A DNA stretch of 64,000 bases from Parietaria judaica (GCA_954871525.1 OX940865.1:3162001-3226000), one strand, 5' to 3'. Numbered from the stretch's first letter, positions 1 to 10,950 are shown. Numbers and translations are program-made. Notes: generated from the letters alone by a model not told the origin.

Positions 1-428
1 CCATTTTGTGTGTGAACATGAGCAACAGGATGCTCAACATCAATCCCAACTGACATACAATAATCATCGAATGCCTGTGATGTGAATTCACCAGCATTAT
101 CAAGTCTTATTTTCTTGATTGTGTGATCGAGAAATTGAGCTCGCAATTTGATTATCTGAGCGAGTAATTTAGCAAATGCCATATTGCGAGTTGATGATAG
201 ACACACATGTGACCATTTGCTAGAGGCATCTATCAATACCATGAAGTATCGAAATGGTCCATCTATCAATGATCTAGCCTTGTCCGTCCTCGAAGAGTTA
301 TTCTCCGCTTAGAGTGTCTCCAACAGATTCATTGATTCCAAATACATCTCTATATCCATCGTCCATGGCATATAGTTGTTTCCACTAATCATGAGAGGAC
401 TCAATTCAAGCTTTACCAAGTTTGACAT
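1..428 (-). pseudogene. copia gag N-terminus fused in frame to integrase core
   Basis: Minus-strand translation from the ATG at 428-426 begins MSNLVKLELSPLMISGNNY, the typical start of plant copia gag (DUF4219/UBN2 type). It continues to about position 280 and then passes, in the same frame, into the middle of the rve integrase core (PFRYFMVLIDASSKWSHV, then RLDNAGEFTSQAF). The rest of gag, the protease and the first part of integrase are absent. One TAA interrupts the gag part before the junction; the integrase part is open to the window edge. I infer an internal deletion that happened to keep frame. It may continue upstream of base 1. Confidence 0.75.
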
Positions 429-913
429 GGTGATAACTAACATGAAAATAAAATATTTCATTAGATTTACTTCAGAATATAAAAGTCTACAAAGATTGTA
501 AATAATAAAGCAAGATACATGAATACAACCATCTTTAAGGAAAAATAAAATTCCTCCGGTGTAATATGAAAGATGAAAATACTAACATTAAGTACAAAGA
601 TCATTATGGCTACAAAAACTAACATTAGTCTAGTCATTTTTATAGCTAAACTTGGAGAGAAAAATATGAGGTAGAATAAGAGATGTGATTTTTGTATGGT
701 TGAATAACCTTGTATTTATAGTGTAAAAACTAACCGTTTATAGCCGTTATATAGCCGTTAGAAATACACTAACACAATGTAATTAAATGCTAAGATTATA
801 TTAATGATGTAATGTCATAAAATGAGATGTAAAAATAGACAAACATTTCATAGATATGCTTAAACATAAAAATATTAAAATGAAGAAGTTAAGACTAATT
901 TCAATGTAGATCG

Positions 914-1179
914 CATCATTTTATCAGAAGGTGGTAGAGCCTCCTATATATAATAAAATGATGTTCTACATATTGATATAAACTAGAAGATAAATAATTA
1001 TCAGATGTAAATCACATCATTTTATTAGAAGGTGGCATAGTCTCCTATATATATAATAAAATGATGTTATACATAAACAAAGTTTAATAATCGTAAACCA
1101 CATAAAAGAAAGTTAATTATCGTAAATCCCATCACATTACTATAAGGTGGCAAAGTCTCCTGTATATAGTAATATGATG
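914..1179. repeat. Three palindromic repeats of about 50 bp
   Basis: Units lie at 914-963, 1015-1066 and 1130-1179, about 100-115 bp apart. Each has arms such as CATCATTTTATTA and TAATAAAATGATG around a conserved loop, gaaggtggcatagtctcct. In the third unit the arms read CATCACATTACTATA and TATAGTAATATGATG, so both arms changed together and the stem is kept. The first two arms extend outward to ATGTA/TACAT. They lie in the leader of the copia relic. Confidence 0.75.
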
Positions 1180-1257
1180 TTATATAACGATAATAATATT
1201 CATAAAATTTTCAGTCCACAGTTTAATATATCGTGTTCTGAACTTACCGTAGAGTGA

Positions 1258-1277
1258 TCGTGTTGATAACGTGTTGT
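1258..1277 (-). other. copia primer-binding-site-like motif
   Basis: The minus strand reads ACAACACGTTATCAACACGA, close to the ACACGTTATCAGCACGA motif found near the 5' end of many plant copia elements. The plus strand resembles the anticodon arm of tRNA-Ile, which would fit a half-tRNA primer; that assignment is inference. Confidence 0.5.
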
Positions 1278-1290
1278 AAAATTACTTAAC

Positions 1291-1698
1291 TTTTGCACAT
1301 CGATTTTAAGTGGTAAGAAATTTGGTGATGGGTATATGGTATAATGGATGAGTGTGGGATATGATTTATGGAAGAGAAGATAGAGAAAATTTGGAGTAAG
1401 ACAAAAGTGAGATAAATGTAATGTAAGTGTAGAAATGTGAGGTTGAATTTGATTCATCCACTTAAGGAGTATTTATTGAGAGCATACAATTGTTGACTAA
1501 TGTTACCAATACATAGTAAACACAGATAATTAGTATTTATACGAGCATTTCATCTTATCTTGTACCTAGTATTAGTAAGTTGTCTTATATTTTAGCTGCA
1601 AGTTATGAAATGAAGTGTGTGATTTTGAGAAGTAATAGAGAGAAGAAGAATAGAGAACATTGTGAAACTGAAGTGAGCTTAAGCCATTGTGAAACAGA
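1291..1698. other. Upstream region of the MAT2B-like gene
   Basis: The left part (to about 1480) is probably LTR or flank of the copia relic; its minus strand is pyrimidine-rich and has CAATAAATACTCC. A weak TATA-like stretch, TATTTATA, lies near 1533-1541, about 160 bp before the start codon, and an A/G-rich leader precedes the ATG. Nothing else recognised. Confidence 0.4.
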
Positions 1699-4530
1699 AT
1701 GAGTACGAGGAAGAGAGTCCTGGTCGTGGGAGGCTCAGGCTACTTGGGGCAACACGTGCTGCATAGATTCCATGAAACCCACTTCGAGCTCGCATTCACC
1801 CACTTCTCTCACCCATTGCTCCAAGCTTTTCCTGATGCATTAGGGTTTCATGTTGATCTCACAACTGGCCAAGGATTCCAAGCCATTTCCACTGCAATCG
1901 GCCAGGTGGGTTTTTATTCTTCAGCTTTTTGGAGTAAAACATTCAACATTATATAAATCTAGTGGTGAATTGTGAGTGAATTTTGGAGTAATTGATTTGC
2001 TAGAAGTGTTTGTTGTTGTCAAAGTTTGAATTTTGAATTGTATTATTTTTGAAGCCATTTCCACTGAAATTGGCAATTCGGTAATCTACAAGCCGATGAT
2101 TACCGGAAATCAACGAAATAACTGCAGGTCGTTCCCTCAAGAACGCGGCCAAAGGTCTTCAAACCGACAAAATGAAACATAAAACGGCTTAAAGCCGTAG
2201 CTACCACTTGATAGGAGAGATTATGGTTGCCTAATCTTTCCCTTATCGCTGCCATAATCAAAGTACATAGTTAAATACTAAATGACTTGTTTGCCCTTCG
2301 TTCGCGGGTACATAAGTACAGAAGGCTTGTCATGCCGTGACTCAAGGTTTTGAATTAGAAGTTAAACTAATTAAACTAAAATCTTTGGAGTCTATCATAA
2401 TGCAATATTTTTAAGGATGCTTGGAAACTAAAATATTGAAATTTTAGCCAGATATAGTGGTGAATTGCGCCGCTCTCTCTGTACCACGTGCGTGTGAAGT
2501 CGATCACGATGCCGCAATGAGTACGAACGTGCCATCTTCTCTCGTGAAATGGTTGTCGAGTTTTGGAACGAAGGACACGCTTTTGATACATTTGTCAACT
2601 GATCAAGGTTGGCAAAAGTTATTTTATTATGGCGTTTATATCGTTTCTTTTCCGTCAAGTGTATGTTTCTTAAAGAAAATATTGAAAATTATGAGATAAA
2701 ATTAAATAAGTGTACCGGTGCAAAAAGGAAGCTTCTTTGACTGCCTCATGCAAAGTTCTTGATAACTTGTTACTGATCTTATCTGAATTATCGATGCATT
2801 GTCCGAATAACTGGGTTGGCGTAGGATAAAACCTCCGGCACGTAGAGAGTAGTTTCCAGTATCATTGCTTCTAGGTGCTAGGGGTGAAACTGGGAATCTG
2901 ACGATTTTCCCTTCTGGTCCCAGTTTTCTGAGTAGATAAACTCCTCCTGGTTATGGTTCCGTAAAAATGGGTGTTCCGGAAACGAGTAACTGTTATTGGG
3001 ACCGGTATTTTACCTGTTTAAACCGGGACCAGTAAACATACCGTTTTAAACCGGTTAAAGCCGGTTACAAACTGGGGTTTACCAGTTTTTTTTCTTCTAA
3101 AAGCATATACGTTTCCCCTATACAATTTGTGAAAACTGGTTGAGGTATTGGTTTTCAAACCGGACCGGGAATTCCCAGTTCCCGTCATTTCTAAAAAAAG
3201 CTGTTTTTACCCTTAGTAGCTGCATAGATATTGTTTGTCTCCACTTTTACAGTCGAACCCCGCCTCTGTTGACTTAATCCTCGGTCAACTATGAGCATAT
3301 CCTTGACCTGTGGGTTCAATCTTCGATATCCAAAGATTAATCTGTTTCTGCTCTAATTCTTATCAGTTTATGAGGGGGTGAAGTCTTTCTACAAGGAAGA
3401 AGACGAAGCTTTGCCTGTTAATGTTTACGGGAAATCGAAAATCGCTGCAGAGAAGTTTATTTCCGAGAAATGGTCAAACTTCGCGATCTTGAGAAGTAGC
3501 ATCATTTTCGGGCCACAGACGGTTTCGCCAGTTCCAAAATCTCTTCCAATTCAGGTTTTGTAAAGAATTTTGCACTAGCCACAAAAATATACATACATAT
3601 ATATAGTTATATATAGATGTTTCCGGTCTAACTCTCAAATAAGTTACCGGGTTAAATTCAAATGTTCTTGTTTTGGTTTGACTATTGGCTCGGGGGCTAT
3701 CAATATAGCTCCAACGCGTTATTGAAGCACGACTTAGTTTGATTTCCCTGAAATTGTGCAGTGGATGGATGATGTCCTGTCCAAGGGAACAAAGGTTGAG
3801 TTCTTCCACGATGAATTCCGATGCCCCGTCTACGTCAACGACGTAGTGTCCGCTATAGTTGCTCTATCAGAAAACTGGATTTCAGGTATCCGATTCTCCA
3901 AAATTAGTTGTTATATGTATATCTAACGCATATTTCTCCCCATGATTGGTTCTGTTTGTTCCCTCATCTGGTTTAACGTTCGTTTTGATGATAATGGGGG
4001 TTTTGCCTCAGAGCATAAAACGATGAAGCTGGTTCTAAATGTGGGCGGGCCGGAGAGAGTATCCCGAGCTCAAATGGCCGAGATAGTTGCAGAAGTTAGA
4101 GGATACGATAAGTCAATGATCAAGTCGGTCTCTGCCTCTTCGGTAAATGCTTTTTATATTCCTTATATGATTTAAATGTTTTTTTTTTTTTTCGTAGATT
4201 GAGCGGTATTTCAATGTTTTCTCTGCCGTGAAGCTTGATCCTTATATTTATGAGCAATGTGCATCAGAAAAAAAAAAAAACAGTTAAAAACGAAAGCTTG
4301 TAGGAAGCTTGGCAATGGAAGAACATGCTTTTTGTTTGGCTTTTGAAAGTAGCAAGCTGTTTTCCATGTATCTTTGAGCTCTTGCCTTGTGTCTCGAGGT
4401 TGATCGCGGCGTGAAATCTCCGGCCGATATTTCAATGGACATCACGAAGCTGGTTCAAACACTTGGCGTTGCTCCGGTTTCGTTCAAGGAAGGTGTGATT
4501 TTGACTCTTGGAAGCAAAGCGGAGTCATGA
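1699..4530 (+). CDS. RmlD/MAT2B-like NAD(P)-binding Rossmann-fold protein
   Basis: Six exons join to 313 codons with correct phases and GT-AG introns: 1699-1905, 2448-2607, 3367-3554, 3762-3885, 4012-4142 and 4399-4530. The N-terminus carries the nucleotide-binding glycine motif VVGGSGYLG (residues 9-17). Further motifs are VVNCAALSVPRACE, HLSTDQVYEGVK, the YGKSK active-site pattern (Tyr143, Lys147) and ILRSSIIFGPQTVSPVP. This is the atypical/extended SDR RmlD_sub_bind family, related to the regulatory beta subunit of methionine adenosyltransferase 2 and dTDP-4-dehydrorhamnose reductases, and it matches Arabidopsis At4g00560 as I remember it. The substrate in plants is not established. No targeting peptide is evident, so it is probably cytosolic. 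The length is normal and no exon is broken. Intron 2 (2608-3366) carries a degenerate MITE. Confidence 0.9.
2879..3215. mobile_element. Degenerate hAT-type MITE in intron 2
   Basis: It begins TAGGGGTGAAACTGGGAATC and ends near TTTTTACCCTTA. The flanking octamers CTAGGTGC and GTAGCTGC match at 6 of 8 positions, compatible with an old 8-bp target duplication. The interior is rich in ACCGG/CCGGT words, as in the elements at 29369, 30243 and 47737. The right border is uncertain: an alternative end at TCATTTCTA (3193) is possible. Confidence 0.5.
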
Positions 4531-5200
4531 AGTTTATGTAGTCTACCTACATTATTCATTGTTATATAATTTTTTCTTCAATTTCTAGTTTACAACTTAA
4601 AATTTAAAGGTGGAAATAATTGGTTTAAGCAATTTATGAAGATTTTCTTTGCACAACATAGGTGGAAATGATTAGTGGCTGTTTCATTTTTAAGTATTTT
4701 ATTAAATCATGAGTATATATATATATATATCGCTAATAGCTCATGAACAGTATTTTTAAAAAAAAAAATTAATAACTATGTTTAAATGCTCTTGATTTTT
4801 TAGATGATCAAATTTTATCATTACGTACCAAATTATCTTGTGAACAATCTGTAAAAAGTTACGACAGTTTCGAAGCCAAATTGTATGTGTGGAGTTTTTT
4901 TTTTAACTATAAATTCTGTTAATAAATATAAATTTGCAAGTCTTATTCCATATTTTTAAAGTTCTCGAAACTCTTCATTTTGTAAATGTATATTTTCTCT
5001 TAAAAATTAATGGAAATGTGTGGGTTAAGTTAACCGAGAAACAGCATTTGATACATTCAAAAATAGTGGGTTGAGTTAATTACTTCAAATTTAAAATATT
5101 GTTACATTTTTGCAAACTGGGACCAATTTAGAAGTTTCTAGAATGAAGATAATTAGATACTAAGAAATGAGACATGTGATAAATTAAAATAGAAACTCAT
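4531..5200. other. AT-rich 3' flank, no gene seen
   Basis: This contains the 3' UTR of the upstream gene, with no clear polyadenylation motif chosen, a short TA repeat near 4714-4730 and A/T-rich unique sequence. I see no coding region. Confidence 0.6.
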
Positions 5201-5243
5201 GAAATGTCCATTTATACTCAATTTTTTTTAAAAAATACTCATA

Positions 5244-5248
5244 GTTTG
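5244..5248. repeat. Left target-site duplication GTTTG
   Basis: GTTTG immediately precedes the LTR and recurs exactly at 18295-18299 after the other LTR. Confidence 0.85.
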
Positions 5249-6824
5249 TGTTGATGCTGTTTTTTGGATCAAACATTAAAGAGGCCCATTTGTTGATGTT
5301 GGGCCTGGCCCAATGTCGTATGGTGACGTGGCGGGCTTCTGTTGACTTATGGATGGGCCTGGGTCGGCCTTGTTGCGGGGATGACAGATTTTGTTGTCAA
5401 TTATCGTTCCTCGTGAATCCCGTTGACTTTGGAATGGTTGTCGTTGACTTCAGGGTGAGGTTTTAATAGGCCGATGCGAATACCCTGAATAGGCATTCCT
5501 GGCACTTACGAGGTCAAAAAATTCTCGTTGCCGTTCGGGGTCCTAGGCGATCCGGTGTTCACAGCCGGGCCATGGGCCGGGGTTACAGGTTCTAAAACCA
5601 CTCGGATCGTAGGTACCAGCGAACGGGGGAGTGCTTTTGACCAGGAAGTGAACCCTGGGAGGTTAGACTCTCGACTTGATATGGCTTGTTCTAGTCCGGG
5701 CTAGGACTGTCCACAAAGCGTGGTACCTGATACAGGTACGATGACTAGGAGACAAAACTTAGGCCGCGCAGAACTTAGAACAAGGGCAGGTGGGGTCTTG
5801 GACCTTCCCTAGGATTTTCTCCAAGGAATCCGTTTCGGAGTAATCTCTCGGTCGTCCGGATCTTAGTAAATATTCCACCAGGTCGGACCTTTTTTCCTGA
5901 ATTGTGGGCCCAGGCTCGTGTCCCCAGGCTATACCCGCAGCCGCACAATGGACTGGAGATAGACTGGGCACCGCATAGAACTTGACCTATCAGGCGGGTC
6001 GAGGACCGTGTAGGAATTTCACCGGGGCTTCCGCTTTTCGTAAATCTCTCACTTTTCGGACTTGAAAAAAAGGAACACCCGAGGTCAAGGGAAACAGGGG
6101 GGTTACCCCCTGATTCACCTCCGACGCTAAACATTGGAACGATATTTGAGGGGAGGCAAGTATATCAGGGGTAGAGAGAGAGAACTCGAGAAGATTCGAG
6201 TGAATTCGAATGAGTTACCGTTTAACTGAACTGAGCTTCTATTTATAATAGGATCCGGGGGCCCATGTGTAATAATATATTGCTCCGGGGGGTCCCCGGG
6301 AAATATTTTAACTGTATTTTGGTCCCCGCATCATGATGGACCAATCTCGGCCGTCCGTGCGAGATCGGACGGCCCACGTGCCTTGGTGGGCGCCACTTGC
6401 GCGCTGTAGGCTGGCCAGGGCCCATCCGGGCCACACACGTGGCCATCGTGGGCCTTGCCCCTCACAAATGGGCGAGGAGACTCGCCCCCAAGTGGGCTGG
6501 CCTGGCCCCATCCGGGCCCTACACGTGGCCTCGCAGGGCCAGCCTCGCGCAAGTGGGCGGGAGAGGGTGCCCACATGTGGGCCGACGTCATCTGGTGGGT
6601 CCCGCGGGGTGAGGCAGCCTCTGGGCTCGCCACGTGGCGGGATCCTGGAGGCTCTCGCCTCTGTGGCTTCTGGAAGGAGTTTTGGGTTCGAAATTGATTT
6701 ATTTAATTCATAATCTTATTTAAAAGATTAATTGAATTAATAAATTAATTAATGGAAATTTATACGATAATTTTTGCTTAATTAATTTGTTTACGAAAAT
6801 CAATCTCGTTTTTTACCCATAACA
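5249..6824 (-). repeat. 3' LTR of gypsy element 1
   Basis: The plus strand runs TGTTGATGCTG to ACCCATAACA, giving TG...CA termini. It lacks about 140 bp present in the partner LTR (missing next to GCCTCTGTGG near 6665), which explains 1576 versus 1715 bp. It has a TATA-like TATTTATA on the plus strand near 6240, read in sense as TATAAATA. Confidence 0.92.
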
Positions 6825-6843
6825 TTAACCCCCCAGTTTTTAC
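6825..6843 (-). other. Terminal polypurine tract, element 1
   Basis: The minus strand reads TAAAAACTGGGGGGTTAA directly before the LTR start TGTTATGGG. It is the plus-strand primer site for reverse transcription. Confidence 0.85.
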
Positions 6844-8294
6844 GGGAATTCATGATTTTCGTGAAACTTCTATAAATTCGAGGTGGGCCCTATCATTTTC
6901 ACAGTTTCGAGACGGACGCGGCTCACAGACTTACTTTGAAGTATGTTTTTTGAGCTTGCGTAACTTTTTATTATGTTAGCCTTTTCGCGTGCCGTTTTTT
7001 TCTGTTGTGTTGCTTTTTCAACGGAGATTAGCATAACTCGGTTTTTGTAACGCGGTCTTTGGATCAATTTTTGTGAAAATCGCGTGGAAATCGAGCCGAT
7101 TCGTGAAAAATCGACTTCGACTTCGATTCGTAGAGCCGAAGGAGAACCACGAGACCGGAGCCCCTGCCGTCCAGCCAGCGACCGGCGTCGCCGGAGAGGA
7201 CCACCATCGGGGTCGATTGAGTCCGGCGAGGTCGACGGAGGAGGAGGGCAGCGTCGCTGGAGCACGGGGGAGAGCGGGCTCGCCTTCGCGTGGGTCTGGT
7301 GAAGTCGGGCCAGCCTTAGGCGGCGCGCCGCTGCTCGCCGTCGCCAAAGATGGGTTCCACGGGGTCCAGGAGGCCACGGCGAGTTCATCGGTGGCCGTGG
7401 CTCGCGATGGCGTGACCGTAGGTGGCTGGTCAGAGCCGGGCCCCTCGCGTGGGTTTCGCGAGGTCAGGCTCGCTCGCGACGGCGCGGGGTGGGTCCCCGT
7501 CACCGATGGTGGGTCCCCCAAGGACCGGGGTGCCTAGGCGGCCCCGTCTGTGGGGTCGTCGTTGGTCGGCATGACCGGAGGAGTGGGGCTGGGCCGGCTC
7601 TCTTCGTGGGAGTTGAGCTTCACCGACTTAACTGCGGGCGGCACGGCTACGCCTGTCGCCGGTGAGGTTGAGTCCCTCGAGGTCCGAGGGACCCGGGCGA
7701 CCCTGTTTGTGGGGTTGCGGATCAGAGAGGATGCCGGTGGTGGCCTGGAGGCGCCTAACCGGGTCGGTCAGGGTGACCGACGCGGTGCCTGCTGCCGGAG
7801 GAGGAGGCCGGTCCAGTGGCCGGGGGGCGGAGGCGATCCCGTCTGTGGTGGTCCTGGCTGCTGGGGAGGCCGTGGGTGGCCAGAGTGGTCCGGTTCCCAG
7901 TGTGGGACCTGTCGGGTTTCGGGGTTTCCCTGTGGGCCCAGGCTTTGCCGGACCGGGTCCCCGGGGGGCCCACGTCCTTAGGAGCGCGTCGACATTTTTC
8001 CTGTCCTACCCGGGCGGGGTCTGCGTATTAGTTTTTGGGCCGAGGTCGAGGGCCGATAATCCTGCCTCGACCGTTCCCCGAGGGTCTTCCATGCCCGGTT
8101 TTGGGTCTAGTAGTCATCCGCTGGAAGCCTCTTCGGCTGCCATAATTCTGGCTTTATCTCCGTCTCCCAGCGGGGTTATGGGGGATTTTTCTTGCGAGGC
8201 CCCTCTTCGGGACCCGCTTATTATTCCCGGGTTGGGTCGAAGACCCCCCGTTGTAGATACAGGTGCTCCTCTGGTTGTTGCAGGTACCCGATCT
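6844..8294 (+). other. GC-rich leader of the antisense gene, element 1
   Basis: Base composition jumps to very GC-rich from about 7080 to 8000. Open frames exist on both strands, but none is convincing. A good 3' splice site (GGTTGTTGCAG, ending at 8283) sits 11 bases before the proposed start codon. The matching site is conserved in element 2 (near 62045). I read this stretch as an untranslated or spliced leader rather than as coding sequence. Confidence 0.4.
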
Positions 8295-10149
8295 ATGGCC
8301 GTTTTTGCGGGAGGGATGCGTCATAGAGCCGTCATAGCAGGCGGGTCATGCCCGATTTTTGATCGACATGGTAAGGTGTTGCCTGGAACTGACTGTCAGG
8401 CCCCTACTAGGTTCTTGTTTGACCCGCCGCTTGTTTTTTCGGACATTGATGTCCCGAGCGCCGTTACCCCTCATGACTTAGAAACCTTCTTTCGGGACGA
8501 AGGGTTGGCTCCCATCGACGGGGTTCGTGCGCCGGCGGAGGGTTCGGCACCTAGCCGGCCTCCCGAGGGGATGGTGGCGGTACCCCTGGAGAGTATCCGC
8601 CATGGCTTCACTCTTCTGATCCCTCCATTTCTGGAGGGGCTTTTAATTTTTGCCGGCCTGCACCCGATTCAGCTAAGTCCAGGTGCTTGCCGGTTTATTG
8701 CCGGCTTTTACTCAATGTGGCGAGAGGAACGTGGTCATGAGTTGTCTGTCTACAAGTTCTTCCAGTTCTTCATGTTCCGGCTTCATTGGGGAATGCGTGG
8801 GTTCGAGAATTGGTGCGACCTCGATTCGGACCAATGTCTCAATGTCTCCGGCTTTCTGCGACGCTTAGACCCCGACTGGCATAGTCGCTGGGTGTGGGTT
8901 CCGGGCACCTATTTAGGGTCGGTGCCCCAACGCATGGTTTCCCCTCCGTCACGTTCTCTCATGACTACCGATAGTTATGACTTTGGCAGCCTTAATGGCA
9001 AAGTTCGTTTTCCCCGGATTTTTGCTCCTTATTTGGAATGGTCGGTGTGGTTTCGGTCGGGGTGGATTCCGGCCGATCGCCTTCTTGAGCCGTGCTGGAA
9101 TCTCTTGGCGGGATCCCAGACCTTTAATGGTTTCCTTTTGTTACTCGCTTGCTGTCTTTCATGTATTTTGATGGTAATTCTGCCGTCTTTGCTCGTCTTG
9201 ACATCTGACGCGTTTATTTTTTGCAGGTATGGCAAGTGGCAGGAGAGCTACTAGTGGTGCTGGGCCGTCTTCTTCCGTCCCTTCAGCGAGCCATGGCCGA
9301 CGTGCCACGCACGCCTCGTCAGGTGGGGTGCAGCGCCGGATACCCAGGAGGTCCATTTCTCGAGGGATATCCCCCTACTCTGGTCCTCGATCCTTGTCAT
9401 CACGCGCCGTGGTGGCTTCCGAGGATATGCCCCGGACCATATACGAGCCGTCGGTCTTTGAATTTGCTCCGCCGATGGCGGAGCTACTGATGTCTCTTTT
9501 CGTCGCATGTTTTCTCTTTCCGGATACACCTCTGGCTTTTTGTGATTGTATTTCTGACTGTCTACAGATCCGTTCGGTATTCTCCCCTACTGCTCCCGGG
9601 TTTTCTGACACCATTCGCGATTTGCGTGTCGAAGTGCTTCTCACGCAAGAGATCGCGTCTCTCAGAGGTCGGCTCGCTTCGCTGGAGCGAGAAAATCAAG
9701 AGTACTGGGTCCGGACCGATACCGCCCAGCATGGCATGTCCGTGGCCCTGCGCCTGCTGCGGGAGGCTCAGAAGAGTCGGGAGAAGCAGGTGAACCAGAT
9801 GACCCGAGGGTCGTCTAAGTTTCACCAAGTCTCCGCTATGCTGATGACGTCGCGGAGCAAGCTCGAGGCACTCGAGCTAGAGCTGGACAACATCTATAGC
9901 GGCGCAGCTCAGGCGGGTGAAGCTCGCTTCTGGGACGGCTTTGCGTCGTGTTTCATAGCTCTGGTGATGGGGAACATCGGAGTTCCTTTTTCCGTTGCCT
10001 TCCTGACCAAGCAGTTTACTCTCCCAGCTGCCACGTGGGCGTTGCTTGCGCCGTACATTGGTGTTATTCCCGACCCGGCCCCGATGATGGATTTTGACTT
10101 TCCCGTTGCCGCCCCAGACTTTCCCGTTGCGCCGGGAGGACGCTTGTGA
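8295..10149 (+). CDS. Antisense gene of the Tat element, conserved core plus coiled coil
   Basis: This lies opposite to gag-pol, between the two polypurine tracts. Exon A (8295-9129) begins MAVFAGGMRHRAVIAGGSCP and contains the conserved core ESIRHGFTLLIPPFLEGL, LHPIQLSPGACRFIAGFYSMW and HWGMRGFENWCDLD. I relate this core to the 'putative gypsy type transposon' domain (Pfam PF04195). An intron of 97 bp (9130-9226, GT-AG) leads in frame to MASGRRATSGAG. A second, less certain intron ends at TCTACAG (9567). The last exon has a coiled coil (EIASLRGRLASLERENQEY) and a conserved ending (RFWDGFASCFIALVMGNIGVP). The reading frame is uninterrupted. Element 2 has the same gene with the same splice sites. 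Such antisense ORFs are known in Tat elements, but their function is not. Confidence 0.65.
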
Positions 10150-10560
10150 GGCGTTTGGCTTTCCCAAGGTTGGCCCTTGCAAGACGGCTTACTGTTTCGG
10201 GTGCCGATGTTGGCGCCTGAGGGGCGGCTTACAATTTCGGACTTGGTGCCGGAAGCGACGTTCTGGTCTTTTGCCAAAGTCTGCGTTACGAACGGCTTAC
10301 GGTCTTGGACTTTTAGTGCCAGGTTTTACACCCCTGGTGCTTTTCCAAAGTTGGCGCTTGTGAGCGGCTTACTGTTTCGGAGTTGATGACTGGATCAGCG
10401 GGATCGAGGTCCGGGCCTTCCAGGTGTTTTGCGCCAGAGTAGGTGGGGTCGAGGCCCGAGCCATACTAGGACTTTTGTGCCAAGTGGTGGTGCTTGGTCT
10501 TTTTACCGATTTTTGCGCTTTGACCGGCTTACTTCTTCGGTCCTTTTTTTTTTTTTGACA
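10150..10560 (-). repeat. Degenerate repeat region, element 1 3' region
   Basis: Words such as CGGCTTACTGTTTCGG recur four to five times with variable spacing (about 10187, 10226, 10300, 10366, 10528). They correspond, inverted, to the CCGAAACTGTAAGCCG core of the regular 166-bp array in element 2. This is a decayed or pre-expansion version of that array. Confidence 0.6.
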
Positions 10561-10578
10561 TATTTATGCCTATTCCGG

Positions 10579-10595
10579 TAACCCCCCAGTTTTTG
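10579..10595 (-). other. Internal second polypurine tract, element 1
   Basis: The minus strand reads CAAAAACTGGGGGGTTAC, almost identical to the terminal tract at 6825-6843, but 3.8 kb upstream of the 3' LTR and followed by CGGAATAGGC. The same copy exists in element 2 at 59144-59161. Confidence 0.7.
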
Positions 10596-10950
10596 AGTAA
10601 TCGGTTAGGGTTAGGAAAAAACTATACAAGTAGAGACACGTATGTTAATAGAAAAGGAGAATTATATTGATTGACACTTCTTATGGTGCCTTCTTTTACA
10701 TGTGTCGGTAGCCGGGGCTATTCCTGGTCCGACTAGATTACTTGTGGCGGCGACATTGGCCCCGTGTCTTTTTGCCTGTATTGGAACCTTTGCCTTTTGG
10801 CTTTTTCTTAGCTTAGACCTGGATTGGAACATCCTGGGAATTTTTTACCCCTGATCGGTCTGGTTCCAAGTCGTTGTTTAGTTGATCGGCTCTGGATCGC
10901 TTTTCAGGCACAGCTTCGGGTGTACAGCCCGGCCTTCTGTCGCGCGTCAC

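Larger units (their letters stand above)
1..1290 (-). mobile_element. Degenerate, deleted Ty1-copia retrotransposon
   Basis: Read on the minus strand, a tRNA-derived primer-site-like motif (about 1277-1258) is followed by a leader of some 800 bases, a gag start at 428 and then integrase sequence running off the window edge. The leader contains three palindromic repeats and a TATA-like stretch near 715-725 (minus-strand ACTATAAATACAAGG). LTR borders were not resolved, so the right limit is approximate. The coding part is heavily deleted, so the copy cannot be autonomous. Confidence 0.7.

Noticed and set aside
1130..1179. Palindromic repeats as a CRISPR array
   Set aside because: Only three copies, imperfect, AT-rich and in a plant retrotransposon leader; spacing and context do not fit.
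6243..6713. Several overlapping open frames on both strands inside the gypsy LTR
   Set aside because: They come from GC-rich, stop-poor LTR sequence; none resembles a protein and the paired LTR disrupts them.
7018..7981. Long open frames on both strands in the GC-rich leader of element 1
   Set aside because: Composition-driven. The corresponding region of element 2 does not conserve the predicted proteins; only sequence after the splice acceptor is conserved.
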